Shown here one piece after another: positions 9,096 to 17,888 of a stretch of 64,000 nt of DNA (the first letter of the stretch is position 1; the number at the start of each line of letters is the position of its first letter). A model generated the notes under the pieces. The model saw only the letters and a list, made by a program, of their open reading frames with translations, was not told the DNA's origin and did no database searches. The stretch is from Bacteroidetes bacterium 47-18 (GTDB taxonomy: Bacteria > Bacteroidota > Bacteroidia > Chitinophagales > Chitinophagaceae). The DNA lies in contig MKSF01000014.1 in the NCBI GenBank assembly GCA_001897155.1, forward strand, positions 310,001 through 374,000, given 5' to 3'. The position numbers were made by a program, and so were the translations under genes.

Positions 9096-9890
9096 CCGGG
9101 AAGAGGCGGTCCGACAGGCAGCAAAGGCGCCTGGACAATCAATAATAACTGGCTGTTTCTATATAAGTAACAAAGTCTTCATATAGCAAGGTGTGGGGTA
9201 GCCTATAAGATAGAGATTCCCCACATCCGTTCGGAATGACTACCATACAGAACCTTGTACTCCCTTGCTGATGCGCACTCCGCTGTTGGTGTTCTTCACC
9301 AACAACCCCTAAGGCTTTATCCGATGGCTCTCCCCCTGCTGTCTTTACGGAATAAGATAAGCTGGCTGTATCTATATAAGATAAGCAAAAAAGTGATCCT
9401 ATCGCAGGTGTAAGAGATTCCTCACATCCGTTCGGAATGACTACCATACAGAACCTTGCACTACCTTGCTGGTGCGCACTCCGTTGCTGGTGTTCTTCAC
9501 CAACAACTTCTATCGGGCTTTATCCGATGGCTCTCCCCCTGCTGTCTTTACGGAATAAGATAAGCTGGCTATATCTATATAAGATAAGCAAAAAAGTGAT
9601 CCTATCGCAGGTGTAAGAGATTCCTCACATCCGTTCGGAATGACTACCATACAGGACCTTGCACTACCTTGCTGGTGCGCACTCCGTTGCTGGTATACTT
9701 CATCAATGCTTTCATAACCAACAAAACTTTTTCACTCCGTTGTTGGTGTTCTTCCCCAACAAACTCTATCAGGCTTTATCCGATGACCCACACAATTACT
9801 ATAAGAGATGTCTCACATTCGTTGGAAATGACCACCACCCGAAGCTCCTTTATAACAAAAGTGGTTTCTGATCCCGCAGGCTGATGATAA
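9096..9890. repeat. Tandem intergenic repeats, period about 203 bp
   Basis: No gene is visible. After a short tail, three units begin at GCTGGCT-like anchors near 9148, 9361 and 9564. Each carries TCTATATAAG, AGAGATTCC(T/C)CACATCCG, TTCGGAATGACTACCATACA, and the hairpin core GTTGGTGTTCTTCACCAAC. The second and third are nearly identical over 200 bp; the first differs more. A partial fourth copy (about 9735-9835) repeats the hairpin and a worn CACATTCGTTGGAAATGACC. The same family occurs at 1.7, 4.3, 29 and 37.6 kb. Confidence 0.85.
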
Positions 9891-9892
9891 AA

Positions 9893-9928
9893 AAATAATG
9901 CTATACTTTTAAATGTATAGCATTATTT
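9893..9928. terminator. Perfect 14-bp hairpin
   Basis: AAATAATGCTATAC (9893-9906) pairs perfectly with GTATAGCATTATTT (9915-9928) around an 8-base loop. It may terminate transcription through the repeat cluster or process a leader RNA. Confidence 0.45.
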
Positions 9929-10061
9929 GTAATATTGTAATGTGCGGATAACGTGTCGCTTCACAATGAAATAGTTAAAGCAGCGGGTATAAAATAATTT
10001 TTGCGGTATGCAATAAACTTCAGTGAATGTCGTTTTAGTATCAAAACCAGCTTGAAACAAT

Positions 10062-10286
10062 ATGATTCTAACTTTACCCAACACCCCATCTTCCGATACG
10101 GTCCCTGACCATGAAAACGATCTGATGGCCACATATCATGATGTGATCAGCAGCATAGCGTCAGTAGAGCTTTATCCCAGTGATAAATGTAACGCATTTC
10201 TCCTGAAGTCCCTGGATGCTATGTGCAGCGGGGAGCAGAAAGGAGCCGGAAAAGAAATGACCGTTTCGGGACCGGATATGGATTAA
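10062..10286 (+). CDS. Small hypothetical protein
   Basis: 74 residues, starting MILTLPNTPSSDTVPD. It is acidic in the first half, has one short hydrophobic/helical stretch (ATYHDVISSIASVELYP) and two Cys, and shows no signal peptide or recognised domain. It converges on nadK, and the two stop codons overlap by four bases. The sequence upstream is A/T-rich and promoter-like, but without a clean consensus. It could be a real small gene or a chance frame, and I do not recognise it. Confidence 0.35.
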   Translation: MILTLPNTPSSDTVPDHENDLMATYHDVISSIASVELYPSDKCNAFLLKSLDAMCSGEQKGAGKEMTVSGPDMD

Positions 10287-11164
10287 TTCCTGCTGTCCAC
10301 TCCCCAGTACAGTTTTTGCCTGATGGTTTTCAGGAAGTTATGCTCATCCAGCCTGATCAGCTTGAAGCTGAAGGATTCTTTCCTGATAGCGAGCTGGTAG
10401 TCTTTGGTGATGGTGGCGCTCCTGGCATCCAGTGTGCAGAGGAATTCGTCCGTGCGGCCTTCCATTTCAAAAGATATGACCGTATCATCGGGAACGACTA
10501 TGGGTCGTATATTGAGATTATGTGGTGCTACAGGCGTAATGATGAAGTTGGATGCCTGGGGAAATACCACGGGTCCGTTACAGCTCAGCGAGTAGCCGGT
10601 GCTGCCGGTAGGCGTGGCTATGACCAGGCCGTCGGCCCAGTAGGTATTTAAAAATTCACCGTTCAGGTAGGTGTGCACCTTGATCATGGAAGAGGTCTGG
10701 AGACGGTGTATCGTGAACTCATTGAGCGCAAACGGCGCATCCTCAAACACCGGCAGGTTGCTGTCCAGGTGCATAAGGGCACGTTCATCTATGGTGTAAT
10801 TGCCCATCATCAGCTGCCGGATAGCCTGCTCTATCTCATCCTTGCCAACCGCCGCGAGAAATCCCAGCCGTCCCAGGTTGATGCCCATGACGGGTATCTG
10901 CTTATTGCCTATAAAGGTCACCACATCCAGTATGGTCCCGTCACCGCCGAAGCTGATAAGGCAGTGGGTGTCCGCGGGGAGCTTCTGGTAATCATGGAAA
11001 ATGACAGGGGTATTCAGGAACGAAACACCGTCGTTCAGGAGCGCTTCATATAATTTTTCATAGACCGCCAGCGTCACATTGTGGGACTGGAGGAGCGCAA
11101 CGGTATGTTCCAGAATGTGAAAGTCTTCCTTTTCGTATACCCTGTTGTATAGTGCAATCAGCAT
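10283..11164 (-). CDS. nadK: NAD kinase
   Basis: 293 residues, normal for bacterial NAD kinase, which makes NADP from NAD and ATP in the cytoplasm. The signature GGDGT is at residues 73-77 (LISFGGDGTILDVV), followed by MGINLGRLGFLAAV. The substrate-binding block is VIATPTGSTGYSLSCNGPVV, and ITPVAPHNLNIRPIVVPDD follows. The start at 11164 gives MLIALYNRVYEKED, in register with family N-termini. It is transcribed in the same direction as the DUF5686 gene, which ends 64 bp upstream. Confidence 0.95.
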   Translation of the reverse strand: MLIALYNRVYEKEDFHILEHTVALLQSHNVTLAVYEKLYEALLNDGVSFLNTPVIFHDYQKLPADTHCLISFGGDGTILDVVTFIGNKQIPVMGINLGRLGFLAAVGKDEIEQAIRQLMMGNYTIDERALMHLDSNLPVFEDAPFALNEFTIHRLQTSSMIKVHTYLNGEFLNTYWADGLVIATPTGSTGYSLSCNGPVVFPQASNFIITPVAPHNLNIRPIVVPDDTVISFEMEGRTDEFLCTLDARSATITKDYQLAIRKESFSFKLIRLDEHNFLKTIRQKLYWGVDSRN

Positions 11165-11228
11165 TGTAGAGAATCATAGTTATCTGGAGCAAAAGTACAA
11201 CTATTTGAAAGAATGTAGGTGCCGGAAG

Positions 11229-14054
11229 CTAAAAATCGAAGAATACACCCACCCTTACCCCGAATTTCGAGATATCCGGACGGTCCAGGTAGGTATTGCG
11301 CCATATAGCATCCACCCGGAAGAAGCCCATGATATTGGTGACGCCCACATAGGTCTCTATATACGGATCGCTGCCCAGCGGCCGGGTGGTATAGGCACCC
11401 TCCTTATTAAGCGGGAATTTGAATACATTGCTGTTCAGTATCGGCAGGTTTTTGTCGCTGATATCCCCGTAAAGCAGCTTTATGCCCACCACTTCCCTGA
11501 ACTTCAGCTTTTTGAGCAGCGGTATCTTGTTGAAGATAAACCCGTAAAGGTGGTATTCCGCGTTCAGGAATACGTTCCTGTCGCTGATAAACTCCATATA
11601 GTTCATCAGCATATAGTCCTGGGTGCTGAGCCAGTAGGTCTGGTTGCCCGGCGGCAGGTGCAGCAATGTGAACGGCAGGTCTTCGCCGATGATATAATTC
11701 CCTCCCATCCTCAGGTTGATAAAGCCCATCTGGGGGATGAGTATCCTTTTGAAGATATTAAGATGGTAATTCTGGTAGGTGTATTCGCCGCCCCAGAGGT
11801 CTTTCAGCGCATACCGGGCTACAAAGGTGAAAATGGGGAACCGGTTGTTCATTTCCGTACGGGAGGTGCGGCCCTGAATGATCTTTTCGTTGGGCGCCCA
11901 GCGGAGCGTAAGGCCGAATTCGGTATTGGTCGTTGCCCTTACCGTATCATTGTAGGTGTCATCGCCTTTGATGTAATACCAGGAACCCGCCGGCATCTGC
12001 CGGGTCCACTGGAAGAACGGCACCATACGTATATGATTGCTGAATTCCCGGAAGTATTCTACCTTATAATATTTGTTGTAGATGAACTTATCGTTCACAC
12101 CCCGCTTGAAAGACAGAAAGAAGCTCCCCTCCTGGATAAACCCGGGTTGCTGCCCGGGGAGCAGGATGTCATTCTGATGAGTGACCTTGATATAGTTAAA
12201 GGGGTATTCCGTAAGCAGCCTGCTTTTATCCCTGTACAGGCCTAAGGAGCCGCTGGCAAAATATTTCCACTGCCGGTCCCTGAATCCATACCCGGCGAAT
12301 GTTTCTATATGAAACCTTTTGGTCTCATTGATCATCGTCCTGCCCCCGAAACGCAGCCGCAGGCCTTCCACGGGGTTAAAGGCATAAAAAGTGTTGGTGG
12401 GTCCCAGCTCCCAGTATTTGTTCACTTTCAGGTAGCCCACGAACAGGAAGCGCATCCATTTCATCTTTTCGTTAAAGCCTTTCTGGCGGTAAAGACTGTC
12501 CATGTTCTTATAGGCCAGCGCTTCCACACTGCTGAGGGGGAGCGGCCGTAGCGTATCCCATGAGGCGGCGGTAGCCGCGAAGATGCTGTCCTCATCCACG
12601 AACCGGCGTTTATTTTTCCACAGCTCGTCCGGAGGCACCACTTGGTCCTCGACCTTTTGTATCGTCGATAATTTTTCCCCGTAAATGCCGAAAGAGGTTT
12701 CGTTCATCAGGTTGAAATCCGCAAAAAGGTTATGGTAGCTCATGATATATTTGCCTGATCCCAACTGCTGGTAGTAGATGTCGAATTTAATATCCTTGAT
12801 GAAATTCAGGTTGATATCCTTGCTCAGCCCGAGCTTGGCATATTCTACGGCGTAGTTGGAGAGGTTGATATACAGCCTGCCCAGGAAAAGGAAATCGTTC
12901 TTATTGCGCGGCGCAAATTGCAGCTCTACGAGCGTTTTGCCTTCGGTGTGAATGGTATCCCCGATATAAAACTTATAAAAGGTAGGGCTGAACCTGGCCA
13001 TGGGGCTCATGAACTGGTTGGTCATCACCATGACATTGTCGTCCTTGAGGTCAAAGTTGATGTAGATATGGCTTAAGTAGTTGTCTATGGATTTGCCGGC
13101 GATAAAGCTTTCGTTGAACCGGACCTTCTTCAGCGCTTTAAGGTAGGTCACCTTATTCCTGATATGTCCTTTTATATAGACGTCCGTCAGCTTCTCCTGT
13201 ATGTATATGGGGGTAATGCCATGGGGCCTGTGCTTGATGGTGTCGATATTGTCAAAGATAAAAGCCTGCCGTCTGGTAAGGAAGTTATGTGTCAGCATCC
13301 TCGGCATATCATAGTTGCCCATCTGCACTTTCTCATATTGTTCGTATTGCAGGCCGGCCAGGGTATCGGAGAGGTAGTTGTTATCCTTGGCCGCTATCAC
13401 TTTCCTGATCAGCTCAACAGCAGGATTGTTCTTGTTGCTGTACCTTGCTCTCCTGGCGCTGATGGAAGCGCCCTGCAGCTCCTCCGAAGCCTCGTCCAGG
13501 CTGATGACGCGCCCGCTGTCCAGGGATGCGGTCGCTATGGTCCTTTCACGGTAGCTGATGGTTGAAAGAATGATGCTGTCCACATCTTCGGTAGTTTCAA
13601 GACGGACCCAGCCGGAAGCGTCCGACAGACCTATATGGTTACGGTCCTTATCCAGTATGCCGACATAGGGTATAGGTTGCTTGGTCTGGGAATCCAGGAT
13701 GCGGAAGGTAAAGGAGACCGGTACCAGGGATGGCGGGATAAAGCCGGAAGGGTAGATATAGACCAGCCGGTTGGTAATGTTGTCGTGCTGGATGAAGTAG
13801 TAAAGGGTATCATATCCTTCTTTTATGACCAGCAGGTTGATCAGCGTGTCCGCAATGCTGATCTCAAAATTACCGTTATCATCGCAGGTGACGCTCGTGG
13901 CGGTATCTGCCCATACCAGGGCCTCTGGGACAGGAAATAGAGATTCGTGGTCTATTACCCGGCCTGTAAGAACGTGCCTGTTCTGGGCTGCTGCAAGTGT
14001 GCCAAAACACAATAAGATTATCGTCCATATCCAGATCCTCAACAAATGGTTCAT
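11229..14054 (-). CDS. DUF5686 outer-membrane protein with carboxypeptidase-like domain
   Basis: 941 residues from the start at 14054 (MNHLLRIWIWTIILLCFGTL), where a signal peptide begins directly. After cleavage near AAAQN there is a CarboxypepD_reg-like beta-sandwich (HVLTGRVIDHESLFPVPEAL). A second similar segment follows (FTFRILDSQTKQPIPYVGIL), then the large DUF5686 region starting around ARYSNKNNPAVELIRKVIAA. The C-terminal half is rich in aromatic beta strands and ends in FGVRVGVFFDF, as expected of an outer-membrane barrel. The family is common in Bacteroidota and its function is unsettled. It diverges from the barrel gene at 14214. Confidence 0.85.
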   Translation of the reverse strand: MNHLLRIWIWTIILLCFGTLAAAQNRHVLTGRVIDHESLFPVPEALVWADTATSVTCDDNGNFEISIADTLINLLVIKEGYDTLYYFIQHDNITNRLVYIYPSGFIPPSLVPVSFTFRILDSQTKQPIPYVGILDKDRNHIGLSDASGWVRLETTEDVDSIILSTISYRERTIATASLDSGRVISLDEASEELQGASISARRARYSNKNNPAVELIRKVIAAKDNNYLSDTLAGLQYEQYEKVQMGNYDMPRMLTHNFLTRRQAFIFDNIDTIKHRPHGITPIYIQEKLTDVYIKGHIRNKVTYLKALKKVRFNESFIAGKSIDNYLSHIYINFDLKDDNVMVMTNQFMSPMARFSPTFYKFYIGDTIHTEGKTLVELQFAPRNKNDFLFLGRLYINLSNYAVEYAKLGLSKDINLNFIKDIKFDIYYQQLGSGKYIMSYHNLFADFNLMNETSFGIYGEKLSTIQKVEDQVVPPDELWKNKRRFVDEDSIFAATAASWDTLRPLPLSSVEALAYKNMDSLYRQKGFNEKMKWMRFLFVGYLKVNKYWELGPTNTFYAFNPVEGLRLRFGGRTMINETKRFHIETFAGYGFRDRQWKYFASGSLGLYRDKSRLLTEYPFNYIKVTHQNDILLPGQQPGFIQEGSFFLSFKRGVNDKFIYNKYYKVEYFREFSNHIRMVPFFQWTRQMPAGSWYYIKGDDTYNDTVRATTNTEFGLTLRWAPNEKIIQGRTSRTEMNNRFPIFTFVARYALKDLWGGEYTYQNYHLNIFKRILIPQMGFINLRMGGNYIIGEDLPFTLLHLPPGNQTYWLSTQDYMLMNYMEFISDRNVFLNAEYHLYGFIFNKIPLLKKLKFREVVGIKLLYGDISDKNLPILNSNVFKFPLNKEGAYTTRPLGSDPYIETYVGVTNIMGFFRVDAIWRNTYLDRPDISKFGVRVGVFFDF

Positions 14055-14213
14055 TCCTTTGCCTGATAAAATTGCTCCCGGTATCAATATCGCAATAAAA
14101 ATAAGCCTGAAATTAATTGTTTTTACTCTTATTGGAAAAAAAATATTCCTTAGCTATAAGATTTTTATATATTTGGCGTTAACAAATATTGAATGTTTTA
14201 TTCGTGAAAAATT

Positions 14214-16973
14214 ATGAAACCAATCCAGCTCTTTCTTTTAACCCTGTTGCTTATTTTATGCCGGACACCTGCTCAGGCCCAGTTTACTGTCACGGGAACA
14301 CTGGCCGATACTTCCGGGATCGATGATGTCAATAATATTTCCGTGGTCATCATCCGGGCTTCCGATTCCATATTGCAGTCCTTTACCCGTACGGATATCA
14401 AAGGTAATTTCAGCCTTGATATTAAAGATACGGGCACTTACCTGATGCTGGCCACACACCCTTCCTTCGCTACTTATATTGAGAGCTTCCGGGTAAAGGA
14501 CCGGACGACCGCGTTGGGCATCCTGCCGGTCATTTCCAGGTCTGAGTTGCTGGAAACCATCTTTTTCACGGATGCAAGAGCTATCATGGTCAAAGGTGAT
14601 ACCACTATATATATAGCGGATTCCTTTAACGTAAGGCAGTATGCTACCGTTGATGAGCTGCTGAAGAAGCTGCCCGGGCTGGAGGTGAGCAGGGACGGGA
14701 AGATCAAGGCCTATGGTAAGGATGTACAGCGGATGTACGTGGACGGCGAGGAGTTCTTCAGTGATGACCCCTCCGTGGTGGCCAAGACCCTCCAGGCAAG
14801 TTCTATTGACAGGGTAAAGGTATATGAGGATAAATCTGAAAATTCCAGGAATACAGGCGTGGATGATGGTGAGCGCGTGACAACGATCAATCTTACGCTG
14901 AAAGAAAATGCGAAGAAAGGGGTGATGGGCAGCCTGGAAGCCGGTTACGGACACCCGGATTTCTATGAGCTGGCAGGAAAGGTACAGTCCTATAAAGGTA
15001 AAAGAAAAGTGGCCGCCTATATAATGGGCGCCAATACCAATAATAACACGCTGGGTTTCAGGGACCGTCAGAATTACGCCGGCGATGAAGGGTTTGTCAG
15101 CTTTGATGAGAATACCGGTATATCCACCTATATGTCCGAGGGACCGGATAACAGCGGCCTGCCACGGAATATCAATGGCGGCTTTAATTACACCAATAAG
15201 CTTCTGGAAGACAAGCTGAGCGTGAACGCCACCTATGGCTATAATAACCACCAGCTGGAAAAGATGAATAACAGCATCAGCAGGTATATCATGCCGGATA
15301 CGCAATACGTAATTACCAATAACAGCACCGGCAGTAATCATAATATTACCCATAAGGCCTCCACTACGGAAACCGTTAAGTTTGACAGCCTTAAGACACT
15401 GACCTTTACCGGCAGCATGAATGTCAGGCAGGAAATGAATACCAGGTCAAACAGCTCGGAATCAAAGGATATCCTGGATAACCTTATCACTTCCACCACC
15501 TCCAAAAATACCACGGAGAACAAGTCGCTCAGCAGTAACTTGAGGGTCTACTATAACCAGAAGCTCAGAAAAGAGGGTCGCTCCTATAGTGTTGCTTTTA
15601 ATTTCAGGCATTCGGATGTGCGTTCAGAAGGGTCGCTGAACTCGCTGAACCGGCTGATACTGCTGGATTCCAATATCGTTTACAACCAGCGCCGGGATAA
15701 CCGCAGCCTTACATTGAATTATGGCGGCAGCCTGACCTACACCGAGCCCCTGCTGAAAGATAAGGTCTTTCTGGAGCTGTCGTATAACTTTGCCCGGAAC
15801 GAGAATAATAATGATTTCAGGACCTACGATTATGATGCTTCCGGGACGTCCTATTACAATCCGTTCTTCAGCAACGTATATGCCTTTAATTATAACAGCC
15901 AGACAGGAGGGTTCAACCTGCGCTACAACCATAAAAAGATCAGATCATCCGTAGGGCTGAGCGCCAACGATATCCGGTTTGAGCAGGTGAACGAGCTGCA
16001 TTCCGGCCTGAGCCGTACTTACGGCAATTTCAACCTGATGCCCAGGGCGTCTGTCAATTACAAGCTCAACAGCGGATCCAATTTTACGATGAACTATAAC
16101 GGGAGGACACAGCAGCCTACCATAGAGCAGATACAGCCGCTGGTCATCAATACCGATCCTACCAATATCCGGCTGGGTAACGAGAACCTCAGGCAGTCAT
16201 TTAATAATTCCTTATCCCTGACCTATAATACCTATTCCGTACTGAAGAACTATTATGCCTATGTGAGCGGTAATATGGCCCTGAATATAAACCCGATCAG
16301 CCAGGCCCAGACGCTGAATGAAAGCGGCATCAGGACTTACCAGCATATCAACACCCGCAACAGCTCATCCTACAGCCTGTGGGCTATGTATAATAAGGGC
16401 GTGACGGGCGACCTGGATATCAGCGGGTATTTCAGCACCAGCTATGGCACAAATTACAGCCTCAACAATAACCAGGAATCCAGGAACAATACGCTGACCT
16501 TCAGTCCAGGTCTCGGCATTGAATACGACCTGGATACGATCCTGGAGATATCCTTAAGGTTTACGCCTACCTATTATAATGCGACCACCTCCTTACGGAC
16601 GGATGTAAAGAATGATTACTGGACCTATGCCACTTATTTGGATTTCAGCTACCTGCTGCCGCTGGGACTGGAAGTGGAGAGCAGGGTGGACTGGCAATAT
16701 CGCCCCCGCGTTGATAATTCGATCCGGGGCAATAATGTCTGGCTGTGGAATGCCGGTCTGTCCAAGACCCTGCTGAAAGACCGGTCTTTAAAGGTCACCC
16801 TGTATTGCTATGACATCCTGAATCAGAATGTCGGGTTCAATTATTACCAGAGCGGGTACAATGTGAACGAGTCCTCGTGGAATGTGGTCCAGCGCTACCT
16901 GATGCTGAAAGCCCAATGGAATTTCAACAGCCAGCGAAAGCCCAGGCCCGCGGCGGAAGCAGTAACAGAATAA
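14214..16973 (+). CDS. Outer-membrane beta-barrel protein, TonB-receptor-like
   Basis: 919 residues. A signal peptide (MKPIQLFLLTLLLILCRTPA, cleavage after QAQ) precedes a carboxypeptidase-like N-terminal domain (FTVTGTLADTSGIDDVNNIS). Next comes a plug-like domain with YATVDELLKKLPGLEVSRDG, and then a long barrel with Asn/Tyr-rich strands. The layout matches the outer-membrane beta-barrel family found in Bacteroidota; no TonB box is evident. The GLPGLI gene follows after 21 bp without a terminator, so the two form an operon. The pair is probably an envelope import or assembly module; the substrate is unknown. Confidence 0.88.
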   Translation: MKPIQLFLLTLLLILCRTPAQAQFTVTGTLADTSGIDDVNNISVVIIRASDSILQSFTRTDIKGNFSLDIKDTGTYLMLATHPSFATYIESFRVKDRTTALGILPVISRSELLETIFFTDARAIMVKGDTTIYIADSFNVRQYATVDELLKKLPGLEVSRDGKIKAYGKDVQRMYVDGEEFFSDDPSVVAKTLQASSIDRVKVYEDKSENSRNTGVDDGERVTTINLTLKENAKKGVMGSLEAGYGHPDFYELAGKVQSYKGKRKVAAYIMGANTNNNTLGFRDRQNYAGDEGFVSFDENTGISTYMSEGPDNSGLPRNINGGFNYTNKLLEDKLSVNATYGYNNHQLEKMNNSISRYIMPDTQYVITNNSTGSNHNITHKASTTETVKFDSLKTLTFTGSMNVRQEMNTRSNSSESKDILDNLITSTTSKNTTENKSLSSNLRVYYNQKLRKEGRSYSVAFNFRHSDVRSEGSLNSLNRLILLDSNIVYNQRRDNRSLTLNYGGSLTYTEPLLKDKVFLELSYNFARNENNNDFRTYDYDASGTSYYNPFFSNVYAFNYNSQTGGFNLRYNHKKIRSSVGLSANDIRFEQVNELHSGLSRTYGNFNLMPRASVNYKLNSGSNFTMNYNGRTQQPTIEQIQPLVINTDPTNIRLGNENLRQSFNNSLSLTYNTYSVLKNYYAYVSGNMALNINPISQAQTLNESGIRTYQHINTRNSSSYSLWAMYNKGVTGDLDISGYFSTSYGTNYSLNNNQESRNNTLTFSPGLGIEYDLDTILEISLRFTPTYYNATTSLRTDVKNDYWTYATYLDFSYLLPLGLEVESRVDWQYRPRVDNSIRGNNVWLWNAGLSKTLLKDRSLKVTLYCYDILNQNVGFNYYQSGYNVNESSWNVVQRYLMLKAQWNFNSQRKPRPAAEAVTE

Positions 16974-16994
16974 TATACAAATTATTACCAGGAT

Positions 16995-17744
16995 ATGAAA
17001 AAGATATTATATACAGCAGTGCTGCTGCTGACAGCTTTTACGGCACCGGCCCAGGTCATCAGCAATGGTATCATTAAATATGAAAAGAGGACCAGCCTGA
17101 AGCTGCAGATGAAAAACACCTTCAGCGATAAGCCGGATATGCTGCGCTATATCGATCAGGTGCCCAATACCGTTTCCTCTTATTTTACCCTGTACTTTAC
17201 ACCCCGGCAAAGCCTTTATAAATTTGAGGAGCATGAAAAGCTGCAGGGCATGGCCAGCTACTTTACAGGCTCTTCGCCTGCCAATGAAAATGTGGTGCAC
17301 CGTAACCTGCGGCACGACACGATCACCGCTAAAAAGAAATTCTATGATGCGGAGTTTATTTTAAAGGAAGTGCCGAAAGCACACCAGTGGAAGATAGAGG
17401 AGGAGATCCGGGAGATTGCCGGCTATCCCTGCCGGAAGGCTGTTACTACCATGTTCGACAGCGTGGTGGTCGTTGCCTTTTATACGGAATCCATATTGCC
17501 CTGCAGCGGACCGGAGTCCATTTCCGGGCTACCCGGTATGATACTGGGTGTAGCGATACCGAGGCTATATACCACCTGGTTCGCGACGGAAGTGCAGTTG
17601 AAGGAGCCGCCGCCGGAAGTGTTTGCATACAATTTTAAGGGTAAGGTCACCGGTTCGGAAGATATGGAGGCCATGGTGAAGAAAAGTACAAAAGGCTGGG
17701 GCGGATCCTGGTCGGTTTACAGTACCTGGTGGATGAAGCTGTAA
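16995..17744 (+). CDS. GLPGLI family protein
   Basis: 249 residues with a signal peptide (MKKILYTAVLLLTAFTAPAQ). The family motif appears as GPESISGLPGMILGVAIP (canonical GLPGLI, here GLPGMI), preceded by IAGYPCRKAVTTM, another conserved block. It is a periplasmic or surface protein of unknown function. Its gene directly follows the outer-membrane barrel gene, the usual position for GLPGLI genes in Bacteroidota, which supports both calls. A weak hairpin (17785-17818, GGCGGATT/AATCCGCC) behind it may end the operon. Confidence 0.9.
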   Translation: MKKILYTAVLLLTAFTAPAQVISNGIIKYEKRTSLKLQMKNTFSDKPDMLRYIDQVPNTVSSYFTLYFTPRQSLYKFEEHEKLQGMASYFTGSSPANENVVHRNLRHDTITAKKKFYDAEFILKEVPKAHQWKIEEEIREIAGYPCRKAVTTMFDSVVVVAFYTESILPCSGPESISGLPGMILGVAIPRLYTTWFATEVQLKEPPPEVFAYNFKGKVTGSEDMEAMVKKSTKGWGGSWSVYSTWWMKL

Positions 17745-17888
17745 GCGCAGGGCCCTGGAAAAGCAGCTATAATGCCGGTATATTGGCGGATTAACAGCAC
17801 AATAAGCCGAAATCCGCCTGCGGTATGCCCGAAATGCTGACAGATAGTAGTATATTTACAGTTTTTATCTGTGAGTTATTTTTGTAAT

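Noticed and set aside
9139-9447. Possible 102-residue protein
   Set aside because: Translation of the tandem repeat family; its VIPNGCEES phrase is simply the repeat motif read in frame.
14256-15353. 365-codon open frame on the minus strand
   Set aside because: Shadow of the outer-membrane barrel gene, with no recognisable protein features.
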